The notes: generated by a model not told the origin, from the sequence alone. Shown: positions 42,863 to 52,053, counted from the first letter of the stretch. The stretch: DNA of 52,559 nt from JADKIH01 sp031367345 (GCA_031367345.1 JANLPR010000162.1:1-52559), one strand, 5' to 3'. A program made the numbers and translations.

Positions 42863-44626
42863 TTATTGGATCGCTGATTTGAAGCTAGCGTCGTTAAACA
42901 ATTTAATGAATTCACGATCTTCAGCAGCCATTGCTTTTAAAGAAGCATCTTTTGCTACAGCCATTTTCAAATTACTTGCAACACTACTATTGTCTCCTTT
43001 ACGAGAAGAGATAACAGCTTTCAAGTAATAACCCATTGCAGAATCTTTATCAGATGATGCATCGATTGTGCTCATTGCACCATCTTTATCGCCAGACAAT
43101 AATTTAGCAAGAGCGGCATTGAATGAATTAGAACCTGAATAATGAGAAACGGCAGAAGAATAATTTCCATTTTTGATATCAAGAATACCCATGTTAGTGC
43201 TCACCTCAGGACCCGCAGAAGCAGCTTCAGCATAAGCGGCAGCAGCATTTGTACGGTCACCTTTACGGCTATAAACAGCACCAATATTGTTTTTAACGAT
43301 AGGATTGTTTTTACTTAACTGATCAGCTTTGTTGAATTCTGTCATTGCACCATCCATATCACCTTTTTCAAACATCATCATACCGGCATTATTGGCAGCT
43401 CTCCAATCTTGTGGATATATACGTTCAGCAGAACGATAAATAGAAAGTTTTTCAGAGTTGTCTTTTGTTAGAGTAGCAGCATAAAGTACTTCTTCAACAT
43501 TAAGAGAATCAGGGTTAGATTTAGCCAAGGCAGAAATCTGCTCATCAGAACGACCTGTTTTTTCAGCATTGATAGTAACAACCGAACGGCGAAGTTTTGG
43601 AAGAACGCCTTCAGCTATTTCAGTATATGCTTTACCCATTTTCTTAATTTCCATTTCACGCGCATCTGCATCCGAATTTGAAGCAACGATACGAAGAATC
43701 ATATCTTTTTGTGCCATGTTAGATTCGCCCATTAGACGTTGGAAACCTACCCAATCTTCATTGGTAGTACTACGAGAGAATAAAGAACTGTCAGCGCTGA
43801 TTTTTACTTTCTCTTTTGGCTTACGACCTTTGTTAATCATTTTCATCATGTCATCTGCAACATATTTTGCAGCAGACTTAGAACGATTTTCAGCAAGAGC
43901 GGTATTTAATTTTTCTGTTCCATCAGGTGATGCAGCACCCATGATGCTAACACCTTTTACACTGTAAGGAGCAACAGACAAAGCATTCAGTCCGCTGTCA
44001 AGAAGAGCGAATTCTGTTTTGTTGTTAATGTTACATTGCTTCACTTTAAAGTTAGCGTTCACATTAGACGTATTGATCAGATAGAAAATAGTACCTTCAT
44101 AATTTGCAGGAGTAATACGAACAAATTTATCCTTACCAACAATTGTTTGCTCAGCTGGCTGAACTAACAAAGGAGTAACAATTGTTCCATCAGCTACTTT
44201 TATTGAGCCTAATTCTTTTATTGTTTTGCCTTTTGCTCCGGTCGATTTTACCATTACATCGGCAGCTTTCATGTCTGCTGTGTAAGCGATTTTATCAGAA
44301 TACGTGAAGCTTCCACCTGTCTTGTAATTTATTTTTGTTCCGGCTGTTTTTGATTTTTCACCAACCATAGTTACCGACTTAAAGTCATGTTCTGCAGAAG
44401 TTGATTTAATCATTGGAACAACGGTTACATCAACACTTTTTGCAAAGTATTTAGCAGGGTATGTTCCTTTAATAGCGATTGCTACGCTATCACCGTGAAG
44501 TTCAAGTGGGTTGGGAGTTACTTCATGTTTTACAAGGCTGTAATTTTTAGCCATTTTCCCTAAACCATTACAACCGACAACTGCAACAGCAATCAGTATA
44601 AAGGAGAGTTTTTGTAGCTTATTCAT
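42863..44626 (-). CDS. OmpA-like/TPR outer-membrane lipoprotein
   Basis: A 587-residue lipoprotein with lipobox VVGC ending at Cys19. Residues ~30-200 are beta-rich. An OmpA-C-like segment at about 228-262 (GAASPDGTEKLNTALAENRS) suggests peptidoglycan binding, although I do not see the full motif set. Several TPR-like helix pairs fill ~395-560 (MMFEKGDMDGAMTEFNKA, AVYSRKGDRTNAAAAYAEA). Codon use looks strong and Ala/Lys-rich, as for an abundant envelope protein. A structural role linking outer membrane and wall is inference. Confidence 0.82.
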   Translation of the reverse strand: MNKLQKLSFILIAVAVVGCNGLGKMAKNYSLVKHEVTPNPLELHGDSVAIAIKGTYPAKYFAKSVDVTVVPMIKSTSAEHDFKSVTMVGEKSKTAGTKINYKTGGSFTYSDKIAYTADMKAADVMVKSTGAKGKTIKELGSIKVADGTIVTPLLVQPAEQTIVGKDKFVRITPANYEGTIFYLINTSNVNANFKVKQCNINNKTEFALLDSGLNALSVAPYSVKGVSIMGAASPDGTEKLNTALAENRSKSAAKYVADDMMKMINKGRKPKEKVKISADSSLFSRSTTNEDWVGFQRLMGESNMAQKDMILRIVASNSDADAREMEIKKMGKAYTEIAEGVLPKLRRSVVTINAEKTGRSDEQISALAKSNPDSLNVEEVLYAATLTKDNSEKLSIYRSAERIYPQDWRAANNAGMMMFEKGDMDGAMTEFNKADQLSKNNPIVKNNIGAVYSRKGDRTNAAAAYAEAASAGPEVSTNMGILDIKNGNYSSAVSHYSGSNSFNAALAKLLSGDKDGAMSTIDASSDKDSAMGYYLKAVISSRKGDNSSVASNLKMAVAKDASLKAMAAEDREFIKLFNDASFKSAIQ

Positions 44627-44702
44627 TTCGAGTGGAGATAAAAGTTAGTAGAGGTGAATTTTGGCGCAATATTGCAATTAATTTGAAGATAATAAAGTAT
44701 TG

Positions 44703-46502
44703 TTAATTATTTTTTGAATAACGCTTTCTTTCAGTTTCATCTAAAATAATCTTTCTCATTCTGATTGCTTTAGGTGTAATTTCGAGGTATTCGTCTTTCT
44801 CAATATATTCCATTGCTTCTTCTAGCGAGAAGTTGATTTTTGGAGAGATCCGAACGTTGTCATCGCTTCCGGAAGCACGCATGTTTGTAAGCTGTTTTGC
44901 ACGCGTTACATTCACTAAGATGTCACCCGGACGGATACTTTCACCAATAATCTGACCTGCATAAACTTCTTCAGCCGGATCAATAAAGAAACGTCCACGA
45001 TCTTGAAGTTTATCGATAGAATAAGCTGTAGTTTTCCCTTTGTCCATCGATAAAAGTACACCATTGCTACGACTAGGAAGATCGCCTTTGAATGGCTCAT
45101 AACCTTTAAAACGGTGAGCGATAATTGCTTCACCTTGCGTTGCTGTCAACATATTATTACGAAGACCAATTACTCCACGTGCAGGAATATTGAACTCAAG
45201 GTGCAATACATCACCTTTTGGCTCCATGATTAGTAACTCTCCTTTACGTTGTGTTACTTGATCAATTACAGCACCTGAAAATTGCTCAGGCACATTAACC
45301 GTCAACATTTCGATCGGTTCGCATTTCTTACCATCAATTTCTTTGATGATTACCTGAGGCTGACCAACTTGAAGCTCATATCCTTCACGACGCATGGTTT
45401 CAATAAGAATCGATAAGTGAAGTACACCACGACCAAAAACATTATATGCATCGGGCGAATTAGTTTCTTCAACACGTAATGCCAGATTTTTTTCAATTTC
45501 TTTAAACAGACGATCACGAAGATGACGAGAAGTCACGAACTTACCTTCCTTACCAAAGAAAGGTGAATTATTGATCGTAAAAAACATACTCATTGTTGGC
45601 TCATCCACATCGATTGTTGGAAGTGCTTCCGGAGATTCAAAATCGGCAATTGTATCACCGATATCGAAATTTTCCAAACCTACAATGGCACAAATGTCGC
45701 CTGCTTTTACAAACTCTTGTTTGCTTCGACCAAGTCCTTCGAATGAATGAATTTCCTTAACACGTGCTTTTAAGATAGTACCATCGCGTTTCATTAATGA
45801 AACAGGCATGCTTTCACGCATTGTTCCTCTGAAAACACGGCCAATAGCAATACGACCTACGAATGAAGAATAATCTAACGATGTAATCAACATTTGAGGG
45901 GTTCCTTCACGCACATTTGCAGGAGGACAATAGTCAATAATTGCATCTAATAATTCTGTGATATCTTCTGTTTGACGCTTCCAATCAGTCGACATCCAGC
46001 CTTGCTTCGATGAACCATAAAGCGTTGGGAAACCTAACTGTTCTTCAGTAGCTCCAAGGTTATAGAAAAGGTCGAAAACCTGCTCATGCACTTCGTCGGG
46101 GCGACAATTCTCTTTATCAACTTTATTGATTACGACAATTGGCTTTAAACCTAAGGCTAAAGCTTTTTGAGTAACAAAACGAGTTTGAGGCATGGCACCT
46201 TCAAAAGCATCAACTAGTAAAAGAACACTGTCAGCCATTGTCAATACACGTTCTACTTCACCACCAAAATCGGCGTGACCGGGAGTATCTATAATATTGA
46301 TTTTAACATCTTTGTATCTGATAGAAACATTTTTTGCAACAATCGTGATTCCTCGTTCTCTTTCAAGGTCGTTGCTATCAAGAATAAGTTCATCGGTAGC
46401 TTGGTTATCTCTAAAAAGTTTAGCCTGATGAAGCATTTTATCAACCAAGGTAGTTTTACCATGATCGACGTGAGCAATAATTGCGATGTTTCTGATTTGC
46501 AT
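44703..46502 (-). CDS. typA: Ribosome-associated GTPase TypA/BipA
   Basis: A translational GTPase related to EF-G that binds the 70S ribosome and aids 50S assembly or stress growth. The G1 motif AHVDHGKTT is at residues 10-18, then RERGITI, DTPGHADFGGEVERV (G3) and NKVDKENCRPDEV (G4). The C-terminal family signature GRGVLHLSILIETMRREG and the BipA-specific DNVRISPK near the end are present. The length is 599 residues. It is divergent from hppA and has its own -7 element. Confidence 0.97.
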   Translation of the reverse strand: MQIRNIAIIAHVDHGKTTLVDKMLHQAKLFRDNQATDELILDSNDLERERGITIVAKNVSIRYKDVKINIIDTPGHADFGGEVERVLTMADSVLLLVDAFEGAMPQTRFVTQKALALGLKPIVVINKVDKENCRPDEVHEQVFDLFYNLGATEEQLGFPTLYGSSKQGWMSTDWKRQTEDITELLDAIIDYCPPANVREGTPQMLITSLDYSSFVGRIAIGRVFRGTMRESMPVSLMKRDGTILKARVKEIHSFEGLGRSKQEFVKAGDICAIVGLENFDIGDTIADFESPEALPTIDVDEPTMSMFFTINNSPFFGKEGKFVTSRHLRDRLFKEIEKNLALRVEETNSPDAYNVFGRGVLHLSILIETMRREGYELQVGQPQVIIKEIDGKKCEPIEMLTVNVPEQFSGAVIDQVTQRKGELLIMEPKGDVLHLEFNIPARGVIGLRNNMLTATQGEAIIAHRFKGYEPFKGDLPSRSNGVLLSMDKGKTTAYSIDKLQDRGRFFIDPAEEVYAGQIIGESIRPGDILVNVTRAKQLTNMRASGSDDNVRISPKINFSLEEAMEYIEKDEYLEITPKAIRMRKIILDETERKRYSKNN

Positions 46503-46534
46503 GTAGTTAAGTCGCTTCTTTAAGTAAGCGGCCG

Positions 46535-46542
46535 CAAAGGTA
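46535..46542 (-). promoter_or_regulatory. -7 element for typA
   Basis: The minus strand reads TACCTTTG followed by CGG, 33 bases before the start codon. A TTCG 20 bases upstream could be a degenerate -33 box. Confidence 0.55.
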
Positions 46543-46775
46543 GGAATAATATCCGGAGAAAACGAAGGAATCAGGTATCAGAACACGTTTTCATTTAACG
46601 AACTCATTTGAGATTTCGAAGCTTACGGTTGGTTTAAAAGTGCTAATTATTAATTGCTTGTATGAAAAATGACATCATGAAACTAATAATCTTTTGTAAT
46701 TAGAATCAGACATAAATGCTTTATGATGCATCGAATTTGAATTTGAGTCATCAATTTCAATTCAGGCTGAAAGGA
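46543..46775. other. Intergenic region between divergent typA and hppA
   Basis: Together with the flanking promoters the gap is 328 bases. Apart from the typA element at its left end and the hppA -33 box at its right, this stretch is plain AT-rich sequence. I see no riboswitch, hairpin with T-tract or convincing small ORF in it. Confidence 0.6.
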
Positions 46776-46806
46776 TTTGCTTTTTATAGAGATTCATATA
46801 CCTTTG
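46776..46806 (+). promoter_or_regulatory. Promoter for hppA
   Basis: TTTG (46776-46779), a 19-base spacer and TACCTTTG (46799-46806), followed by CA, 24 bases before the ATG. It is the best full match to the Bacteroidota promoter in the window. Confidence 0.75.
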
Positions 46807-46830
46807 CAGCCCTTCAAAAAATAGCATTTA

Positions 46831-49365
46831 ATGGAAAATTTAGTATTCTTGATACCGGTGTTCGGTATACTTGGTTTGATTGTCATGTTCCTCAAGGCAA
46901 CATGGGTAACTAAACAAAACCCCGGTGACGCCAATATGGTGGAACTTTCTGGCTACATTGCAAAAGGTGCGATGGCATTCTTAAAAGCCGAATGGAAAGT
47001 ACTCTCCTACTTCGTAGTAATTGCCGGTGCATTGCTTGCATGGTCAGGTACTGCGGTATCAACTTCTAGTCCGGTAATCGCAATTTCTTTTATCATCGGT
47101 GCTGTATTTTCAGCAACAGCCGGTTATATCGGAATGAACATAGCAACCAAAGCCAATGTAAGAACTACACAAGCGGCACGTACTAGTTTGAGTGAAGCAT
47201 TAAAAGTTTCTTTCACAGGTGGATCTGTAATGGGACTTGGTGTAGCCGGATTGGCCGTACTTGGTTTAGGATCTTTGTTCATTGTATTCTACAAAATGTA
47301 CGTACTATCTGTTGGTGGTGCAGTCAATGGCGTTGAAATGGAAAAGGCTCTTGAAGTACTTGCCGGATTTTCACTAGGTGCCGAATCTATTGCTCTTTTC
47401 GCCCGTGTTGGTGGTGGTATTTATACGAAAGCTGCCGATGTGGGAGCCGATTTAGTTGGAAAAGTTGAAGCAGGAATTCCTGAAGATGATGTTCGTAACC
47501 CTGCAACGATTGCCGATAATGTAGGTGATAACGTAGGTGACGTAGCCGGAATGGGTGCCGATCTTTTTGGTTCTTATGTAGCAACAATCCTTGCTACAAT
47601 GGTTCTTGGCCGCGAAATTGTTTCTAACGATAAGTTTGGTGGCATAGCTCCTATCTTATTACCAATGCTTATTGCAGGCTTAGGTATTATCTTTTCTATT
47701 CTGGGAATGTTTTTCGTAAAAGTAAAAGACGATAACGGCGATGTTCAGAAAGCATTGAACTTAGGAAATTGGTCGTCGATTATTTTTACAGCTATCGCTT
47801 CTTACTTCGTTGTAAATTGGATGTTAGCAGATACGATGAGTATCCGCGGATTTGAATTTACAAAGATGAATGTATTTTATTCAATCATACTTGGATTGGT
47901 AGTCGGTACATTGATGAGTATGATAACAGAATATTATACTTCAATGGGCAAGCGTCCTGTTAATTCAATTATAAAGCAGTCGTCTACAGGTCACGCAACA
48001 AATATTATTGGTGGTATTTCTGTTGGTATGGAATCAACTGCACTTCCAATGTTAGTTCTTGCAACAGGAATTTATGGCGCTTATGCATTTGCAGGTCTCT
48101 ATGGAGTAGCAATTGCTGCTGCTGGTATGATGGCAACAACTGCAATGCAATTAGCAATCGATGCCTTTGGTCCTATTGCAGATAATGCAGGAGGAATTGC
48201 AGAGATGAGTGGATTACCAAAAGAAGTTCGTCAGCGTACCGATACATTGGACGCAGTAGGAAATACAACTGCTGCAACAGGAAAAGGTTTTGCTATTGCT
48301 TCTGCTGCATTAACATCGCTTGCACTATTTGCTGCTTTCGTTGGAATAGCAGGAATTGATTCGATAGATATTTTCAAAGCTCCGGTTTTAGCAGGTTTAT
48401 TTGTTGGAGGAATGATTCCATACATATTCTCTTCTCTTGCCATTGCAGCCGTTGGTCGTGCAGCTATGGATATGGTAAATGAAGTTCGTCGCCAGTTCAA
48501 AGAGATTCCGGGAATTATGGAATACAAGGCAAAACCGGAATATGAAAAATGTGTAGCTATTTCTACTAAAGCTTCTATCCGTGAAATGCTTTTACCGGGC
48601 GCAATAGCGTTAACGGTTCCAGTTATTGTTGGATTTACTTTTGGACCGGAAGTACTAGGTGGATTATTAGCCGGGGTAACAGTATCAGGTGTTTTGTTAG
48701 GAATGTTTATGAACAACGCCGGTGGTGCTTGGGACAATGCTAAGAAGTCTTTTGAAAAAGGAGCAACTATAAATGGAGAAGTATTTTACAAAGGTTCTGA
48801 ACCTCACAAAGCATCAGTAACTGGAGATACTGTAGGCGATCCGTTCAAAGATACTTCAGGTCCGTCTATGAACATCCTTATTAAATTAATGTCGATCGTT
48901 TCATTGATTATAGCACCTCACATCGCAGTGCATGGTGGCAAGAATGATGGAATGAATAATGGTTCCAAACAAGGAATGATGCAATGTTGTCCTGAAATGA
49001 AATCGATGTCGTGCGAAATGGATTCAGACGGCAACTGTGTAATTGACTCTGCAACTTGTGCAATGTTTATGGCAAGTGGAAAAATCGATTCTTCAGCGTG
49101 TACTATGAGTGCCGATGGGAAATGCCACGTCAATATGCAGGCTTGTATGTCGGCAATGCATGGCGGAAATTGTTCAATGAAAAAAGATTGTTCAATGAAC
49201 GGAGAAATGTCTAAAGAATGTATGGATGCTTGCAAAGCAAAAGGAGTTGATTGTGCCAAAGGATCTCCTTGTTCGAAAGAATGTATGGAAGCATGTAAGG
49301 CAAAAGGAATCGATTGCGCAAGTACAGAGTGCCCTTCTAAAAATTCGGCGTGCTGTAAAAAATAA
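46831..49365 (+). CDS. hppA: Membrane-bound pyrophosphatase (ion pump) with Cys-rich C-terminal tail
   Basis: An integral-membrane pump that couples pyrophosphate hydrolysis to H+ or Na+ export. It has ~16 membrane segments and the substrate loop DVGADLVGKVEAG followed by DNVGDNVGDVAGMGADLFGS. The segment GNTTAATGKG has Ala481 at the position that separates K+-dependent (Ala) from K+-independent (Lys) enzymes, so K+ dependence is predicted. The typical enzyme ends near residue 700. Here a further ~141 residues carry 20 Cys and many Met, ending in two 21-residue repeats that start SKECM (residues 794 and 815). Both termini of known pumps face away from the cytoplasm, so the tail should be periplasmic. 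Confidence 0.95.
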   Translation: MENLVFLIPVFGILGLIVMFLKATWVTKQNPGDANMVELSGYIAKGAMAFLKAEWKVLSYFVVIAGALLAWSGTAVSTSSPVIAISFIIGAVFSATAGYIGMNIATKANVRTTQAARTSLSEALKVSFTGGSVMGLGVAGLAVLGLGSLFIVFYKMYVLSVGGAVNGVEMEKALEVLAGFSLGAESIALFARVGGGIYTKAADVGADLVGKVEAGIPEDDVRNPATIADNVGDNVGDVAGMGADLFGSYVATILATMVLGREIVSNDKFGGIAPILLPMLIAGLGIIFSILGMFFVKVKDDNGDVQKALNLGNWSSIIFTAIASYFVVNWMLADTMSIRGFEFTKMNVFYSIILGLVVGTLMSMITEYYTSMGKRPVNSIIKQSSTGHATNIIGGISVGMESTALPMLVLATGIYGAYAFAGLYGVAIAAAGMMATTAMQLAIDAFGPIADNAGGIAEMSGLPKEVRQRTDTLDAVGNTTAATGKGFAIASAALTSLALFAAFVGIAGIDSIDIFKAPVLAGLFVGGMIPYIFSSLAIAAVGRAAMDMVNEVRRQFKEIPGIMEYKAKPEYEKCVAISTKASIREMLLPGAIALTVPVIVGFTFGPEVLGGLLAGVTVSGVLLGMFMNNAGGAWDNAKKSFEKGATINGEVFYKGSEPHKASVTGDTVGDPFKDTSGPSMNILIKLMSIVSLIIAPHIAVHGGKNDGMNNGSKQGMMQCCPEMKSMSCEMDSDGNCVIDSATCAMFMASGKIDSSACTMSADGKCHVNMQACMSAMHGGNCSMKKDCSMNGEMSKECMDACKAKGVDCAKGSPCSKECMEACKAKGIDCASTECPSKNSACCKK

Positions 49366-49380
49366 TATATTATAGAATAA

Positions 49381-49418
49381 AAAAAATCCGGTCTCGAAAG
49401 AGTCCGGATTTTTTTTTC
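49381..49418. terminator. Terminator after hppA
   Basis: AATCCGG (49385-49391) pairs with CCGGATT (49404-49410); inside, CTC-GAAA-GAG extends the stem beyond a T-T mismatch. An A-tract precedes and T9 follows. Confidence 0.9.
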
Positions 49419-49512
49419 TTTTTTCGTTTATGAATAATACCTGGAGAGTAAATGATTTATAAATAAAAATTCAAAAATTTTTTTTCTGACAAACAATTTT
49501 TTTTATTTTTTA

Positions 49513-49568
49513 TTACTTCTTATTTCATAATTAATACTTCATTTCACTTATTTCCTACTTCTTATATG
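49513..49568. repeat. Degenerate heptamer repeat, eight units
   Basis: The bases divide cleanly into 7-base units: TTACTTC, TTATTTC, ATAATTA, ATACTTC, ATTTCAC, TTATTTC, CTACTTC, TTATATG. TTACTTC is a rotation of the reverse complement of TAAGAAG, the unit of the perfect array at 9926. Confidence 0.65.
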
Positions 49569-49630
49569 AGTAATCGATTTTTTTCTCCCGCAGAAACCAC
49601 TGAATACCGCAGAGTTCTTTTTAACTTTTC

Positions 49631-49679
49631 TTACTTCAATTCTCTTATTTCATACTTCCTTTTTCGTATTTCATGCTTC
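49631..49679. repeat. Degenerate heptamer repeat, seven units
   Basis: Units TTACTTC, AATTCTC, TTATTTC, ATACTTC, CTTTTTC, GTATTTC, ATGCTTC follow one another; six of the seven end in TTC. This is the same family and orientation as 49513-49568. Confidence 0.65.
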
Positions 49680-49916
49680 AAAAATGGTTAGTAAGTAAAA
49701 ATCAATTGACCACTTACCCTTGTTTTTATCTTGCCTCATTTTGCCAAGCGGAAAACAAAATCTACAAACCAATAAACAATAACAAGTAAATTTTCTGCGC
49801 TCTAAAGTTCGCTTATAATATGAAATCCTTTAAGGTGGAACATTTTGATAGTAACGATTAATAAATTAGCCTACTAAAATATGTTACCCACATAAATTCA
49901 AAAATTAAGTTCTCTT
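49680..49916. other. Gene-poor stretch upstream of higBA
   Basis: Within the 587-base gap between hppA and higB this part is AT-rich and has no credible ORF. It contains GTAAGTAAAAAT (49691-49702) followed by GACC (49708-49711), matching the reverse complement of 10024-10039 apart from a five-base insertion. Confidence 0.5.
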
Positions 49917-49951
49917 TTTGTGAACATTATATATTTTATAACGTACCTTTA
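49917..49951 (+). promoter_or_regulatory. Candidate promoter for higBA
   Basis: TTTG (49917-49920), a 23-base spacer and TACCTTTA (49944-49951), one mismatch from TAnnTTTG and adjacent to the ATG at 49953. If used, the transcript would be leaderless. The spacer is longer than usual. Confidence 0.35.
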
Positions 49952-49952
49952 C

Positions 49953-50285
49953 ATGAAAATAAGATTGATTATTAAACAGACGATAGAAGAATACTGTTTA
50001 AAAAACACTCAGAGTCGGAAATCCTTCTCAAATTGGCTTGAAATAATCAAATATGCAGACTGGAGTTTTCCCGATGATATTCTTTTTACTTTTGGCACTG
50101 CAGATTTACTTGGCGCAGGCTCAAATCGCGTTATCTTTAATATTGGAGGAAATAAATATCGTATGATCTGTAAATACCACTTTGGTGAAAAGCAACTTCA
50201 TCTGTTTGTGTGTTGGATAGGCACTCATGCAGAATATGATAAATTATGTTCCGACAATAAACAGTACACAATAAGTATTTATTAA
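49953..50285 (+). CDS. higB: HigB-family toxin (RelE-like mRNA interferase)
   Basis: Matches the HigB toxin family, RelE-fold endonucleases that cut mRNA on the ribosome. From the ATG at 49953 the recognisable parts are FSNWLEIIKYADWSFPDDI, FGTADLLGAGSNRVIFNIGG, NKYRMICKYHF and the end GTHAEYDKLC. The frame is open from 49920 (GTG), but the family starts with M(K/R)(I/L). The length of 110 residues is normal. It lies 18 bases before its antitoxin; toxin-first order is usual for HigBA. Confidence 0.88.
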   Translation: MKIRLIIKQTIEEYCLKNTQSRKSFSNWLEIIKYADWSFPDDILFTFGTADLLGAGSNRVIFNIGGNKYRMICKYHFGEKQLHLFVCWIGTHAEYDKLCSDNKQYTISIY

Positions 50286-50303
50286 AAGAATAAAACCAAG
50301 ATC

Positions 50304-50744
50304 ATGGGAACTTTAAAATATACAATAATCAAATCAAAATCCCAATACAAAGATTATTGCAAATTATTAGAAAAGCTACTCGAGTCCAAATCAAAAGTCA
50401 AAAATCATACGGATGAAATAGAACTTTTAACTGTACTGATTGAAATCTGGGATTCAGAACACAATTCCTTTAATGGTTCAGATCCAATTGAACTGCTTAA
50501 AAATTTAATGCAAGAAAGTGATATGAGACCAAAAGACCTTATTTCAATTCTAAAGATCAGCAAAGGTTTGATTTCAGATATTTTGAATTATAAAAAAGGT
50601 CTTTCAAAAGAAGTAATCAGAATTATATCAAATCATTTTAAAATATCACAAGAAGCTTTCAATAGAAATTATCATTTGAAAGGAATCAGTAAACCAAAGT
50701 CAAACAAAACACGCGCTCCCAAACGATCTAAACAGCTTGCTTAA
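50304..50744 (+). CDS. higA: HigA-family antitoxin with helix-turn-helix
   Basis: The antitoxin partner. The N-terminal ~75 residues (IIKSKSQYKDYCKLLEKLL) form the toxin-binding helices, and residues ~80-125 (MRPKDLISILKISKGLISD to VIRIISNHFKISQEAF) form an HTH that likely represses the operon. The last ~20 residues are Lys/Arg-rich (KSNKTRAPKRSKQ). The 146-residue length agrees with the HigA type that carries an extra N-terminal region. It ends 2 bases before folA, which is on the other strand. Confidence 0.88.
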   Translation: MGTLKYTIIKSKSQYKDYCKLLEKLLESKSKVKNHTDEIELLTVLIEIWDSEHNSFNGSDPIELLKNLMQESDMRPKDLISILKISKGLISDILNYKKGLSKEVIRIISNHFKISQEAFNRNYHLKGISKPKSNKTRAPKRSKQLA

Positions 50745-50746
50745 AT

Positions 50747-51229
50747 TTATTTTCTCTTCAACTCATAAACCGTACAAGCAAACTCATTCTTTTCATCTGC
50801 CGGAAAATTTTGTTGCGATAGTTCTTCCCATTCGTCCATATTCAATTCAGGAAAATAAACAGTGCCTGAGATTGTTGTATGGATTCTTGTCAGATATATT
50901 TTTTCTGTAAAAGGAATTGCTGCTTTGAAAATTTCACCCCCACCAAAAATAAAAGTTTCTTCATCATCCTTTGCTTCTTCTATTGCCTTTGCAAGAGAGT
51001 CAACTGCAATGCATCCTTCGGGTGAATAATTTTTTTGGCGACTTATAATTATCATAGTTCTTCCCGGTAATGGTCGACCGATACTCTCATACGTCTTCCT
51101 TCCCATAATCAGATGATGACCCATGGTTAGCGCTTTAACACGCTTTAGATCGCTCGACATTTTCCATGGAAGGGCATTTCCAACACCAATAACATTGTTA
51201 TCAGAAACAGCTACAACAATTGAGATCAT
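50747..51229 (-). CDS. folA: Dihydrofolate reductase
   Basis: FolA reduces dihydrofolate to tetrahydrofolate with NADPH. The start ISIVVAVSDNNVIGVGNALP, Trp22, catalytic Asp27, MGRKTYESIGRPLPGR (42-57) and FIFGGGEIF are conserved; 160 residues is normal. It lies 9 bases after thyA, whose reaction makes dihydrofolate, so the pair works together. It ends tail to tail with higA, without an obvious terminator. Confidence 0.96.
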   Translation of the reverse strand: MISIVVAVSDNNVIGVGNALPWKMSSDLKRVKALTMGHHLIMGRKTYESIGRPLPGRTMIIISRQKNYSPEGCIAVDSLAKAIEEAKDDEETFIFGGGEIFKAAIPFTEKIYLTRIHTTISGTVYFPELNMDEWEELSQQNFPADEKNEFACTVYELKRK

Positions 51230-51238
51230 ACGTGTGAA

Positions 51239-52033
51239 TTAAACAGCAACCGCTCCTTTAATATGAGGATGTGGATCGTAATTAATAATAGTCATATCTT
51301 CAATTTTAAAATCGAAAATACTTTTTACTTCCGGATTTAAAACGAGTTTAGGTAAAGGGCGAGGATCGCGCGTAAGTTGCAATTGAACTTGCTCGAAGTG
51401 ATTATTATAAATGTGCGCATCGCCTAACGTATGAACAAAAGTGCCTGGTTCTAAATTACAAACTTGAGCAACCATAAGAGTAAGTGCAGCATACGATGCG
51501 ATGTTAAATGGAACACCAAGAAAAATATCGGCACTGCGTTGGTACAACTGACAAGACAATTTACCATCGGCAACATAAAACTGAAAGAAAGCATGGCACG
51601 GGGGCAATTTCATTTTACTCACTTCTCCAACATTCCATGCACTCACGATCAATCGACGAGAATCAGGATTTTTTTTGATTTGATCGATCACCTCAGAAAG
51701 TTGATCAATTTCTTTTCCGTCTGCAGTTTTCCATGCTCTCCATTGCGAACCGTAAACAGGACCAAGGTCACCATTTTCATCAGCCCAATCGTCCCAGATA
51801 GAAACACCGTTATCTTTTAAATATTTAATATTTGTATCGCCTTTAATAAACCAAAGCAGCTCATGGAAAATAGAGCGCGTATGAAGTTTTTTGGTGGTGA
51901 GTAGTGGAAAGCCTTCTGCTAAATCAAAATGCATTTGATAACCAAAAACACTGCGCGTTCCTGTTCCGGTACGATCACTTTTGTCGGTACCATTATTCAT
52001 TACATTCCGGAGAAGGTCGAGATATTGCTTCAT
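51239..52033 (-). CDS. thyA: Thymidylate synthase
   Basis: ThyA methylates dUMP to dTMP using methylene-tetrahydrofolate. The active-site Cys146 lies in LPPCHAFFQFYV, followed by QRSADIFLGVPFNIASYA; the RTGTGT start motif (21-26) and DPHPHIKGAVAV end are conserved. At 264 residues it has the E. coli size. First gene of thyA-folA, divergent from a nucleoside permease, which links salvage with dTMP synthesis. Confidence 0.97.
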   Translation of the reverse strand: MKQYLDLLRNVMNNGTDKSDRTGTGTRSVFGYQMHFDLAEGFPLLTTKKLHTRSIFHELLWFIKGDTNIKYLKDNGVSIWDDWADENGDLGPVYGSQWRAWKTADGKEIDQLSEVIDQIKKNPDSRRLIVSAWNVGEVSKMKLPPCHAFFQFYVADGKLSCQLYQRSADIFLGVPFNIASYAALTLMVAQVCNLEPGTFVHTLGDAHIYNNHFEQVQLQLTRDPRPLPKLVLNPEVKSIFDFKIEDMTIINYDPHPHIKGAVAV

Positions 52034-52053
52034 TAAGAGAAAGATTGATACTG

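Noticed and set aside
48231..49259. Minus-strand frames of 168 and 113 codons inside hppA
   Set aside because: They are antisense to the pyrophosphatase, have mirror-image composition, and lack start context.
49560..49620. Possible match to intergenic repeats of the CGCAGAG type
   Set aside because: CCGCAGA and CCGCAGAG occur once each (about 49588 and 49607); two short matches are not enough to call a repeat.
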